Assembly (NCBI RefSeq): GCF_007997285.1
Contig: NZ_VORX01000002.1
Location: forward strand, 248,001-312,000
DNA: 64,000 nt
Origin: Gelidibacter salicanalis
Lineage (GTDB): Bacteria; Bacteroidota; Bacteroidia; Flavobacteriales; Flavobacteriaceae
Direction: 5' to 3'
In this document: piece by piece, positions 47,015 to 55,781 of the stretch
Layout of the letters: every line of letters begins with the position of its first letter
Numbering within the stretch: the stretch's first letter is position 1
Notes under the pieces: generated by a model
Seen by the model: only the letters and a program-made list of their open reading frames with translations
Told to the model about the DNA's origin: nothing
Databases searched by the model: none
Position numbers and translations under genes: made by a program

Positions 47015-47092
47015 GGGGTCTGCGTACATGCCACCATTAAAGTCAACAAAAATATTGAATTTAATTACAGACTAATTTATAAAAATATACAA

Positions 47093-47587
47093 ATGAACAC
47101 TTATAAAAAAGCATATATAGCCGGCGGATGTTTCTGGGGGATGGAAGATCTTTTCAGAGGCCGTCCAGGAATTAAAGACACAGAAGTAGGATATATTGGT
47201 GGAGAAAATGAGCACCCAACCTACAGCGACCATCCGGGACATGCGGAGGGGATTGAAATTACTTACGATCCTGAAACAACATCATTTAAGCAAATTTTAG
47301 ATTATTTTTTCAGGATTCACAATCCCACCACCGTTGATCGTCAAGGTAATGATGTTGGATCAAGTTACCGTTCTGCCATATTTTTTCAAAATGATGAAGA
47401 AAAAGCTGAAGCTGAGGACGTCATCAGCATTGTGAATGCCTCTCATAAATGGGATGGCAAAGTAGCGACCACCTTAGAGCCGTATTCTACCTTTTGGGTG
47501 GCGGAACCTGAGCATCAAGATTATTTAGTTAAAAAGCCAAATGGGTATACGTGTCATTTTGAGAGATTTGATCAGCCTTTTATTTGA
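47093..47587 (+). CDS. msrA: Peptide-methionine (S)-S-oxide reductase MsrA, second copy
   Basis: Single-domain MsrA, 164 residues, cytoplasmic. Catalytic block [13 protein letters not shown] (C13), then [21 protein letters not shown] and [16 protein letters not shown] with the active-site Asp and Tyr. The ending is [20 protein letters not shown], with a late Cys that may resolve the disulfide. It belongs to a different MsrA subgroup from the fusion at 44.6 kb (GCFWG instead of GCFWC), so it is not a recent duplicate. It stands 78 bp after selO. Confidence 0.94.
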   Translation: MNTYKKAYIAGGCFWGMEDLFRGRPGIKDTEVGYIGGENEHPTYSDHPGHAEGIEITYDPETTSFKQILDYFFRIHNPTTVDRQGNDVGSSYRSAIFFQNDEEKAEAEDVISIVNASHKWDGKVATTLEPYSTFWVAEPEHQDYLVKKPNGYTCHFERFDQPFI

Positions 47588-47672
47588 TATTCTAATTAAA
47601 AGGGCTTCTATTTGTTAAATGAGCTTAAAAAAGCCCATTAAATATACATGTAATAAAACCTTGTTATAACGT

Positions 47673-48368
47673 ATGCGCAAATTTTTTATGTTAATGGTTC
47701 TTTGCAACATCGGTTTTTTAAATGCACAACAACAAGTCGCAAATCCTCCAGGAACTATTAAGCTGAATGATAGTGTTTACATTGATGCTATTCCTGTATC
47801 GAATTTAATGTTTGAAGAGTATCTCGTGGTGAAAATGGAGTTAGATGCAAAGGGCTATGCCTCATTTCAAAAATATGCAGAAAACACACCTGATACCGAA
47901 ATAATAAAGAAATTTCCCATAAATTATATAATACCAAATTTGACTTTGTTATATCAGCATTCTCCTGCATTACTTAAACTTGGTTATGACAACAACTTTC
48001 GTTTTAGTGAGCATCCGGTTTTAAATGTACCAAAAATACTTGCCACTGATTTTTGTAATTGGAGGACGGAAATGGTTGCTTATTTATGGCAAAATAATGG
48101 TTTTGATTCTGCTCTTGCAGAAATGTCAGATAAAATAAGCTATCGATTAGCAACTAAAACTGAACTTATAGAAGCCTTTGATTTCTTCTCAGAATCAAAA
48201 TCAACAGTTGATTTTAAAAGAAAATTATTTAAAATAAAAAAAGACGATATCGCTGATAAATATACGCGATTTCCTATTCAGGAAATGACGTTATCCGATG
48301 AAGTATATCAAGATGATTCAGGGTATCAGTATACAGGTTTTAGATGTGTATGTGAGGTGAAGCGCTAA
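47673..48368 (+). CDS. Short exported FGE-sulfatase-like (SUMF1/EgtB/PvdO) domain protein
   Basis: 231 residues with a Sec signal peptide (1-18, GFLNAQ). The mature part shows degenerate FGE-fold landmarks: IDAIPVSNLMFEEYLV (the usual motif after the first strand), PVLNVPKILATDFCNWRTEM, YRLATKTELIEAF (in place of RLPTEAEWEYA) and the terminal YTGFRCVCEVK. It is shorter than typical FGE domains (about 250-300), and a catalytic Cys pair could not be placed. It may be a binding or structural member of the family, as are GldJ/GldK. Its location among Msr genes is suggestive but unexplained. Confidence 0.65.
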   Translation: MRKFFMLMVLCNIGFLNAQQQVANPPGTIKLNDSVYIDAIPVSNLMFEEYLVVKMELDAKGYASFQKYAENTPDTEIIKKFPINYIIPNLTLLYQHSPALLKLGYDNNFRFSEHPVLNVPKILATDFCNWRTEMVAYLWQNNGFDSALAEMSDKISYRLATKTELIEAFDFFSESKSTVDFKRKLFKIKKDDIADKYTRFPIQEMTLSDEVYQDDSGYQYTGFRCVCEVKR

Positions 48369-48459
48369 TTATACAATACACTAAACTGTGCTTTTCTCAG
48401 CTTTAGATGGTTGCTTATAAATAGTGTTGTATTTTAGAAGTGATATAAAAAGCGAAGTT

Positions 48460-48741
48460 ATGAAAGCCATTTGGAACAATACCATTTTAGCAGAAAGTGA
48501 TGCGACTGTCGTGATAGAAAACAATCATTATTTTCCCCACAGCAGCCTCTTTAAAGACTATTTTAAAAAAAGTGAAACCCAGAGCACCTGTCCTTGGAAA
48601 GGTGTCGCATCCTATTATACCATAGAAGTTGATGGGAAGCAAAATAAAGATGCCGCTTGGTTTTATCCTGAGGTTTCTGAGAATGCTATAACCATCAAAA
48701 ACCATGTTGCTTTTTGGAAAGGTATTGACATCCAGCCGTAA
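48460..48741 (+). CDS. DUF427 domain protein
   Basis: Small cytoplasmic protein of 93 residues from ATG48460; a GTG 36 bp earlier is less likely because the DUF427 domain begins at MKAIWNNTILAESDATVVIE. Other family landmarks: NHYFPHSSLFKDYF, TCPWKGVASYYTIEVDG, DAAWFYPEV and KNHVAFWKGI. The conserved Cys-Pro-Trp-Lys-Gly block is typical. No biochemical function is established. Its stop overlaps the start of the MsrA-like gene (TAATG), so the two are translationally coupled. Confidence 0.88.
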   Translation: MKAIWNNTILAESDATVVIENNHYFPHSSLFKDYFKKSETQSTCPWKGVASYYTIEVDGKQNKDAAWFYPEVSENAITIKNHVAFWKGIDIQP

Positions 48742-49259
48742 TGATTTCTCAAACCTCAAAAATCGGATTTGGCGGCGGCTGTCACTGGTGTACGGAAGCC
48801 GTATTCCAATCGGTAAAAGGTGTGGCATTGGTAGAACAAGGTTTTGTGGCTTCCACCAATACTGATAGTGGCCTTTCTGAAGCTGTTATCGTTCATTTTA
48901 ATGGTAAATGCGTTACGCTAAACACTTTGATTGAGATACATTTGCTTACCCATAACAGTAAATCTGACCATTCCATGAGGGGGAAATACCGTTCTGCTAT
49001 TTACACTTTTGACACTGTTCAGCATAAAAGAGTAGAGGAGATAATGGACGTATTCCAAAATGAGCATGACTACAAATTCATCACCCGGGTTTTACCGTTT
49101 CAGTTTTTTGAACCCTCTCGAGAAGAGATCACCAATTACTATTATAAGAATCCTTGGAAACCGTTTTGTGAAACCTACATCAATCCAAAACTTAAATTAC
49201 TTTTAGAGGAGTTTTCAGAATTTGTTGACCACGAGAAAACGAGTCATTTAAAAGCTTAA
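48741..49259 (+). CDS. Divergent MsrA-like protein
   Basis: MsrA-family protein of 172 residues with an altered active site. The catalytic Cys is kept (GGGCHWCTEAVF, C14, with C17). However, the Phe of GCFWC is His, the substrate-pocket SGY is QGF, the PTYxxVCxGxTGHAE loop is shortened to SGLSEA, and the GDxG Asp before YRS is missing (MRGKYRS). The later part (FQFFEPSREEITNYYYKN) follows the MsrA pattern. It may act on another sulfoxide or be a regulator. It is translationally coupled to DUF427 and followed 13 bp later by the hydrolase-OsmC gene. Confidence 0.85.
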   Translation: MISQTSKIGFGGGCHWCTEAVFQSVKGVALVEQGFVASTNTDSGLSEAVIVHFNGKCVTLNTLIEIHLLTHNSKSDHSMRGKYRSAIYTFDTVQHKRVEEIMDVFQNEHDYKFITRVLPFQFFEPSREEITNYYYKNPWKPFCETYINPKLKLLLEEFSEFVDHEKTSHLKA

Positions 49260-49272
49260 AAAAAAACGTATC

Positions 49273-50493
49273 ATGCAAAGCACTAAACTTAATATAAAAA
49301 ATTCTAAAGGCTTACAATTGCAAGCGTATTTGGAAATTCCTGCCAATCAGAAGCCTCATAATTATGTTATTTTTGCCCACTGTTTTACCTGTAGTAGTTC
49401 TTTAAAACCAGTTAAAAATATCAGTAGGGCTTTAACTACACATGGTTTTGCGGTAGTCCGCTTTGATTTTACGGGCTTGGGAAGAAGTGAAGGTGAATTT
49501 GCTGACAGTCATTTCTCGGCAAATGTGGAGGATCTATTGGCGGTTAATGCCTATATGGCTGAACATTTTGAAGCACCATCCTTATTGGTGGGTCACTCTT
49601 TGGGTGGTGCCGCAGTGATTGTGGCCGCATCACAGCTTGACACAGTAAAAGCGGTCGCTACTATTGGGGCTCCCGCAACTACAGAGCATGTGAAGCGTCA
49701 TTTTTCGCACCAATTTGATGAAATTGCTGAAAAGGGCGATGTTGAAGTGAATATTGGTGGACGTCCATTTAAAATCAATCAAGAGTTTGTAGAAGATTTT
49801 GATAAAACTGATTTGCCTGAAATTACCAAACAACTTCGCAAACCTATTCTGATCATGCATGCCCCCTTTGACAAAACTGTGGGAATTGACAATGCCCAAC
49901 AGTTATTTGTAAATGCCTTCCATCCCAAAAGTTTTATCAGTCTTAATGATGCCGATCATTTATTATTGAAGGAAAAGGATAGTATGTATGTGGGCAACAT
50001 GATTGGAGCGTGGGTACAACGCTATTTTGACACTCATGACAACAAGATTTTGGACACTGAAGATCAGCAATTGGTCGCCCATTTAAATTTAAAAGAAGAT
50101 AATTTTACAACCTTCATTCAAACTAAGAATCATAATTTTGTTGCTGATGAACCTGTTTCTTTTGGGGGCGATGATTTTGGACCATCACCTTACGATTTTT
50201 TAAGCGCCGGATTGGCTGCTTGTACAGCCATGACTTTAAAACTCTATGCTGAACGAAAGGAATGGGATTTACAGGAAGTGTTTGTGTACATCACCTATTC
50301 TAAAAAACATAGTGAAGATTTAATGCAAGGTCGAGAGAAACCAACGCGGTTTGATCATCTTTTAAAGAAGCTCAAATTTGTTGGAGAATTGGATGAAACC
50401 AAAAAAGCGAAATTGGCCGAGATTGCGTCCAAATGCCCGGTACATAAAACCCTGTTAAATGATATTGTTATAGACACAGAAGTCATCGCATAA
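49273..50493 (+). CDS. Bifunctional alpha/beta hydrolase / OsmC-family protein
   Basis: Fusion of 406 residues. The N-terminal alpha/beta hydrolase (about 1-250) has a Ser nucleophile S109 in LLVGHSLGGAAVI, FDFTGLGRSEG, and a late His in DADHLL. The C-terminal OsmC/Ohr-like domain (about 265-405) has the paired reactive cysteines C317 (AACTAMTLKLYAERK) and C388 (SKCPVHKTL), the thiol peroxidase pattern. OsmC proteins reduce organic hydroperoxides. This fused form is widespread in bacteria. It probably ends the redox cluster; 175 bp of AT-rich DNA follow without a clear terminator. Confidence 0.93.
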   Translation: MQSTKLNIKNSKGLQLQAYLEIPANQKPHNYVIFAHCFTCSSSLKPVKNISRALTTHGFAVVRFDFTGLGRSEGEFADSHFSANVEDLLAVNAYMAEHFEAPSLLVGHSLGGAAVIVAASQLDTVKAVATIGAPATTEHVKRHFSHQFDEIAEKGDVEVNIGGRPFKINQEFVEDFDKTDLPEITKQLRKPILIMHAPFDKTVGIDNAQQLFVNAFHPKSFISLNDADHLLLKEKDSMYVGNMIGAWVQRYFDTHDNKILDTEDQQLVAHLNLKEDNFTTFIQTKNHNFVADEPVSFGGDDFGPSPYDFLSAGLAACTAMTLKLYAERKEWDLQEVFVYITYSKKHSEDLMQGREKPTRFDHLLKKLKFVGELDETKKAKLAEIASKCPVHKTLLNDIVIDTEVIA

Positions 50494-50668
50494 ATAATAC
50501 AGTTGTTCCGTTCGAGTTGTGACGATAATAAAATACATTTGTAAATAGTACCATAAGAACGATTCTTTCAAAAAATTTAATTTAAAAAAGTGGACAGTTA
50601 GCTCATTTAAAAAAGAAGCCATTGAACACGCCTCACATCCCTAAAGTTTTTAAAAACACCAATTGTTA

Positions 50669-53600
50669 ATGAATACGATTAAAAACCTCTCAATCCTCCT
50701 TTTTGTTGCTTTGTTATTTAATGCCTGTGCCTCCTATCAGGCACAATATCTCGATAGGGCAGACCAACAAAACGTGTTTCCCGATAAAGAAGTGGACAAA
50801 GTATTCTATTTGGTAGGGGATGCTGGTTTATCTCCCATGAATGGTTTGTCTCAAGGCTTGACCGCTTTTAAAAAGTACATTGCAGACAAGGACACTAAAG
50901 GTGATTACACCTTGTTTTTGGGAGATAACATCTATCCCGCAGGACTTCCACAAATAGAACATAAATACAGAGGTTCAGCTGAAAATATGCTCAATGCGCA
51001 AGTCAAATCTGTAGAAAATTTTGAAGGTCAGACCATTTTTATACCTGGAAATCACGAATGGTATTCTGGAGGCGTTACGGGTGTGCGCTTGCAAGAGCAA
51101 TATATTAAAGAGGCCCTTGATGAAAACAGTTTTTTTCCTGAAGATGGGTGCCCGCTTAAGAGTATAGATGTTAGTGAAACTATTCAATTACTTATTGTAG
51201 ACACCCAATGGTATCTTGAAAATTGGGACCGGCATCCGACCATTAATGAAGGTTGTGTCATTAAAACCCGGGAGCGTTTGATGCTCGAATTGGAAGGCGA
51301 AATTAAAAAGGCCCAAGGTAAAACCATCGTTTTTGCCATGCACCATCCCATGTACACCAATAGTACCCATGGGGGGCAATTTGCCTTAGAAAAACATTTG
51401 TACCCAATGCAAAAACGAATTCCTATGCCCGGATTGGCTTCTTTGGTTACTCAAATTAGGTCGCAAGGGGGCGTGTCTATTCAAGACAGGTATAATGAGC
51501 TTTATAACAATTTAATGGATCGGTTGGAAAACTTAGCTACTGAAAATGGCAATATTGTTTTTGTATCTGGGCATGAACACACTGTACAATATATTGACAA
51601 TGGAAATATCAAACAGATCGTTTCTGGCTCAGGTTCTAAAACTGGGCAAGTAAACCTTAAGACACACGGCGTATTTGCCTACGGGCTTCAAGGGTTTGCT
51701 GTGATGACTGTATTTAAGGATGGCAGCAGTTGGGTACAGGCTTTTGGTTCAGAAAATAATACCCCACATTTATTGTTTCAAAAGGAAATATATCCACCAA
51801 CCAAACCTTACGATTACTCCATTTTACCGGACACATTTCCGAAAGAGGTTGAGGTTTCCATCTATTCAGATGAAGAAACCGATAAGTCGTCAGTCTATAA
51901 AATGCTGTTGGGAGACCGTTACCGCAGTGTGTATAGCAAGGCCATCAAAGTTCCGGTTGCCACCTTAGATACGCTGTATGGCGGATTGGAAGTGGTGAGA
52001 GCAGGAGGAGGGCATCAAACAAAATCGTTGCGACTTAAAACTAAAGACGGGAGAGAACTAAACATGCGGGCTTTGCGTAAAAGTCCTACCCAATATTTAG
52101 AGAAAGTACTCTTTAAAAATTCCTATGTCGCTGATGCCTACGAACAAACGGAAATTGAAAGTCTCATTTTAGATTTTTATACTGCTGCGCATCCCTATGC
52201 TTTTATGGCTATTCCTGATTTATCTGATGCGGCTAAAATTTACCATACCAATCCTAAAATTTACTACATCCCCAAGCATAAGTATTTGGAGGAGTTTAAC
52301 GCGGGTTATGGAGGTCAATTATACATGATAGAAGAGCGTCCAGAAGAGAATTATACAGACGAACGCAATTTTGGATACGCTGATGATATTGAAAGTACTT
52401 ATGATATTATTGAAAAAGTCCGCAAGGATGAAAAATATAAGATTGATGAAAACGCTTACATCAGGGCGCGCTTATTTGATATGCTGATTGGCGATTGGGA
52501 CAGGCACCAAGATCAGTGGCGTTGGGCACAATTTAACCAAGAAAATGGCGATAAGTTGTATAAACCCATCCCTAGGGATCGTGATCAGGTGTTTTCTAAT
52601 TTTGACGGGTCCTTGTTGGATTTTGTAAGAGTCATTTCAGGATCCTCCAGACAGTTACAAGTATATGATGAGAAGCTTAAGGATGTGAAGTGGATGAACA
52701 GCGCAGGGGTTAAACTAGATCGGGTTATTTTACAACAATGCACTAGGGAAGCTTGGATTGAGCAGGCCAAATTCTTAGAAGAACATATAACGGATGAGGT
52801 TATTGAAAGCGCTTTTAACAATGTGCCCCTTGAAGTTCAGGATAGCATTATTGAAGATATAAAGGTAAAATTGAAAGGCCGTCGCAGCAATATGCAAGAC
52901 ATTGCCAACCGCTATTATAATTATTTAAATGAATTGGTGGTACTGAGCGGAACAGATAAAGATGATTATTTTGAAATTACCCGTTTAGGTAAAAATCTCA
53001 CCCAAGTTAAAGTATCCCGATTGAAAGATGGTGGCATTAGTGAACCGTTTATTGACCAAACTTTTGATAGTAACATTACCAAAGAACTCTGGATTTACGG
53101 CTTAAATGATGATGATCAATTTATAGTTGATGGCAAAGGAAGTAATTTGATTTTTACAAGAATAGTAGGCGGGCAGGGAAATGATATTTATGATATCAAA
53201 GAAGGCCGCCGTATTAAAGTATATGACCACAAATCAAAAGAAAATACAGTGTTGGCCAAAAATGGAGCAACCATAAAATTCACTGATGTATATAAATTAA
53301 ACCTTTTTGATTTTGAAAAAAACAGGACCAAAGGCACGGCGCTCACTCCTGGTTTAAGTTATAACCCTGACGATGGTGTATTGTTAGGCGGTTCAGTAAC
53401 TTATACGGTTAACGGATTTCAACGCAATCCATTTTCACAACAACATGCGTTCAATGTTAAATACGCGTTTGAAACGGGCGGATTTAGACTAGATTATCAC
53501 GGGGAATTTGCTAATTTCTTTTATGACTGGAATTTAAGTGTTGGAAGTACCTATACCAACGCGTCTTACACCGATAACTTTTTTGGTTTTGGAAATGAAA

Positions 53601-54370
53601 CTCCTTATGATGCCAACGCATTTGATTATAATCGGGTTAAGAAAAGTATTTACAGCGGACACGTTGAAATCTTAAAACATTCAGCGTTTGGTAGTAATTA
53701 TGGTTTGAGAACCATTTTTGAAGGCATTCAGTTGGATGCGTCGCCGGACCGCTTTATCACCACTTATCGTGCTAAAAGTGAGGACCAATTTTATGAGCGT
53801 CATTATTATGGGGCCTTAGAAGCTGAATATGATTATTTAAGTGCAGACAATAAATTGAACCCAACCAAAGGGATGACCTTTCACTTGGATTTGGGTGCGA
53901 GAACCAACCTGCAAGATGCTGGAGAAGTGTATGGATATATCAATTCTGATGTCGGATTTTACAATGCACTAACCAAAGACAAAACCTTGGTGCTTAAAAC
54001 CGATGTGCGCTCACAATTCCGTTTCGGGAATAATTATAAATTCTATCAGGCGGCAAATATTGGAGGTGATAATGGCTTGAGAGGCTACCGATCAGAGCGG
54101 TTTACCGGTAGAAATTCCTTAGTGGGTAGTGCCGATTTACGCTATAGTTTCCCATCTATCAAAACCCGATTATTGCCATTACAAGTCACTATTTTTGGTG
54201 GGGGAGATGTAGGGCGCGTTTGGCATAAAGGTGACGGTTCTGAAAAATGGCATAATGATTATGGAGGTGGTTTGAGAATTACAGCTGCCAAATCGCTTTC
54301 CGGGATATTCAACCTTTTTACCGGTGAAGATGGCTCTCGATTTACATTTGGCCTAGGCTTTAATTTCTAA
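50669..54370 (+). CDS. Giant metallophosphoesterase / kinase-like / Omp85-barrel outer-membrane lipoprotein
   Basis: 1,233 residues. Lipoprotein signal ending NAC-A (Cys20). A calcineurin-like phosphoesterase domain (about 38-340) has all metal motifs: VGDAG, FLGDNIYPAG, PGNHEWYSGG, AMHHPMY, SGHEHTVQ. The central part (about 440-700) has a glycine-rich loop (A445-GGGHQTK), then IGDWDRHQDQW (608-618) and PIPRDRDQVFSNFDG (from 634), which read like the catalytic and metal-binding loops of HipA/FAM20-type kinases. The C-terminal part (about 890-1233) is a BamA/Omp85-like barrel with the GLRGYRSERF lid-loop motif. ATG50669 is chosen over TTG50663. Substrate unknown; the kinase reading is my inference. 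Confidence 0.82.
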   Translation: MNTIKNLSILLFVALLFNACASYQAQYLDRADQQNVFPDKEVDKVFYLVGDAGLSPMNGLSQGLTAFKKYIADKDTKGDYTLFLGDNIYPAGLPQIEHKYRGSAENMLNAQVKSVENFEGQTIFIPGNHEWYSGGVTGVRLQEQYIKEALDENSFFPEDGCPLKSIDVSETIQLLIVDTQWYLENWDRHPTINEGCVIKTRERLMLELEGEIKKAQGKTIVFAMHHPMYTNSTHGGQFALEKHLYPMQKRIPMPGLASLVTQIRSQGGVSIQDRYNELYNNLMDRLENLATENGNIVFVSGHEHTVQYIDNGNIKQIVSGSGSKTGQVNLKTHGVFAYGLQGFAVMTVFKDGSSWVQAFGSENNTPHLLFQKEIYPPTKPYDYSILPDTFPKEVEVSIYSDEETDKSSVYKMLLGDRYRSVYSKAIKVPVATLDTLYGGLEVVRAGGGHQTKSLRLKTKDGRELNMRALRKSPTQYLEKVLFKNSYVADAYEQTEIESLILDFYTAAHPYAFMAIPDLSDAAKIYHTNPKIYYIPKHKYLEEFNAGYGGQLYMIEERPEENYTDERNFGYADDIESTYDIIEKVRKDEKYKIDENAYIRARLFDMLIGDWDRHQDQWRWAQFNQENGDKLYKPIPRDRDQVFSNFDGSLLDFVRVISGSSRQLQVYDEKLKDVKWMNSAGVKLDRVILQQCTREAWIEQAKFLEEHITDEVIESAFNNVPLEVQDSIIEDIKVKLKGRRSNMQDIANRYYNYLNELVVLSGTDKDDYFEITRLGKNLTQVKVSRLKDGGISEPFIDQTFDSNITKELWIYGLNDDDQFIVDGKGSNLIFTRIVGGQGNDIYDIKEGRRIKVYDHKSKENTVLAKNGATIKFTDVYKLNLFDFEKNRTKGTALTPGLSYNPDDGVLLGGSVTYTVNGFQRNPFSQQHAFNVKYAFETGGFRLDYHGEFANFFYDWNLSVGSTYTNASYTDNFFGFGNETPYDANAFDYNRVKKSIYSGHVEILKHSAFGSNYGLRTIFEGIQLDASPDRFITTYRAKSEDQFYERHYYGALEAEYDYLSADNKLNPTKGMTFHLDLGARTNLQDAGEVYGYINSDVGFYNALTKDKTLVLKTDVRSQFRFGNNYKFYQAANIGGDNGLRGYRSERFTGRNSLVGSADLRYSFPSIKTRLLPLQVTIFGGGDVGRVWHKGDGSEKWHNDYGGGLRITAAKSLSGIFNLFTGEDGSRFTFGLGFNF

Positions 54371-54400
54371 TTGTATCTTTACAGAGACCTGGACCATGAT

Positions 54401-55732
54401 ATGAAGAAACGATTTTATCAAATTATTGAAAATATTATCAAGCTAGAGGGCAATATTGCTTTCTATCCGTCGCTCATAAGTTTATCTGGGTTGGCGTTTG
54501 CTTTCTTTATGTATTACTTAGAAAGTTTGGGCGTTTCAAAGTATTTAATTGAAAATGCACCACTTTTAGTCATCAATAATACGGAAACGGCCAGAAGTTT
54601 ATTGACCACATTTATCGGAGGACTGATATCCATTATGGTATTCAGCTTCTCCTTGGTCATGATTTTGCTTAATCAAGCTTCTAGTAATTTTTCGCCACGC
54701 TTGCTTCCGGGGTTGATTTCTAACCGTAGACATCAAATCATCTTAGGAATTTATAACTCCACGTTATTATACTGCATTTTTACTTTGGTCTCTATTACGC
54801 CTACCGGCGACAAATACCAACTACCTGGATTTTCGGTGTTATTGGCCATCATTTTTATGACGGTATGTTTAGGAGCTTTTATCTATTTTATCCATTCCAT
54901 ATCTCAACAAATTCAAGTGGGAACTATTATGGATAAAATATTTGATTCCGCCTACGAGCGGTTGAGCAGACTGATCGAAAATGAAAAATCCATAGAAACC
55001 CAGTTTCCAGACACCTCCAATTGGAATGAAGTCCTGTCAAATAAATCGGGATATTTTCAAGATGTCAGTTTAAATTCGCTCGTTACATTTGCCAAAGAAC
55101 ACGATCTTAAAATTGAGATTGCTCAAATTAAAGGAACCTATCTTTTAAAAGGTCTGCCGTTGTTCCGATACTCAGGTGCTAAATTGGAAGAAGATGATAT
55201 TGACTATGCTTTAGGGGCTTTTAACTTTTCGAAGAACGAATTGGTCGAAGAAAATTATGTATTGGCATTTAAGCAAATCACTGAAATTGCCTTAAAGGCC
55301 ATGTCGCCAGGAATCAATGATCCAGGTACGGCCATTAATGCCATTGACTATATGACGGAATTATTTGTATTGCGCATGAAAAAACGCGATACGAGTTTTC
55401 TGTTTGAGGAAGACCAACCTCTTATCAGTATCAAAACGGTCAGTTTTGAGCAGTTGATGTATAATGTGATGGCTGCGATGCGCACCTATTGCAAACATGA
55501 CATTATTGTAGTGCAGCGCTTGTTTATGATGCTCGAATATTTATTGGGACATGCAGAAGCTTTTGATCAGCAGTACAGAAAAACAATCGTCAAGGAGATT
55601 GGTACCTTATATCAAGATGCGATCGCTTATCAGACCAATGAATCGGACCTAGCGGTAATTAAACGGCAGATGCAGCGCTTAAAAACGCTTAACGAATCTG
55701 ATTTTATCATCGAATCCGAACTTGACATTTAG
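54401..55732 (+). CDS. DUF2254 family membrane protein
   Basis: 443 residues from ATG54401; a TTG 30 bp earlier is unlikely. Four hydrophobic segments lie in the first 180 residues (about 20-40, 65-100, 118-140, 150-180), including SLLTTFIGGLISIMVFSFSL and VMILLNQASSNFSPRLLPGL, the DUF2254 signature. The C-terminal 260 residues are cytoplasmic and helical with MSPGINDPGTAINAIDYMTE. Family function is unknown. It begins 31 bp after the barrel protein stop; TATCTTTA (54375-54382) just upstream resembles a -7 element. Confidence 0.88.
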   Translation: MKKRFYQIIENIIKLEGNIAFYPSLISLSGLAFAFFMYYLESLGVSKYLIENAPLLVINNTETARSLLTTFIGGLISIMVFSFSLVMILLNQASSNFSPRLLPGLISNRRHQIILGIYNSTLLYCIFTLVSITPTGDKYQLPGFSVLLAIIFMTVCLGAFIYFIHSISQQIQVGTIMDKIFDSAYERLSRLIENEKSIETQFPDTSNWNEVLSNKSGYFQDVSLNSLVTFAKEHDLKIEIAQIKGTYLLKGLPLFRYSGAKLEEDDIDYALGAFNFSKNELVEENYVLAFKQITEIALKAMSPGINDPGTAINAIDYMTELFVLRMKKRDTSFLFEEDQPLISIKTVSFEQLMYNVMAAMRTYCKHDIIVVQRLFMMLEYLLGHAEAFDQQYRKTIVKEIGTLYQDAIAYQTNESDLAVIKRQMQRLKTLNESDFIIESELDI

Positions 55733-55750
55733 AAGTTAAACAAAATTAAA

Positions 55751-55758
55751 TACCTTTG
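55751..55758 (+). promoter_or_regulatory. -7 element upstream of tesB
   Basis: TACCTTTG matches TAnnTTTG exactly, 23 bp before the ATG at 55782, in the 49-bp gap after the DUF2254 gene. No well-placed -33 TTG. Confidence 0.4.
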
Positions 55759-55781
55759 AAAAGCTTAAAACTACTTAAGAA

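Noticed and set aside
47588-47672. GGGCTT / AAGCCC pair after the second msrA as a terminator
   Set aside because: Short stem with a loop of more than 20 nt and no T run.
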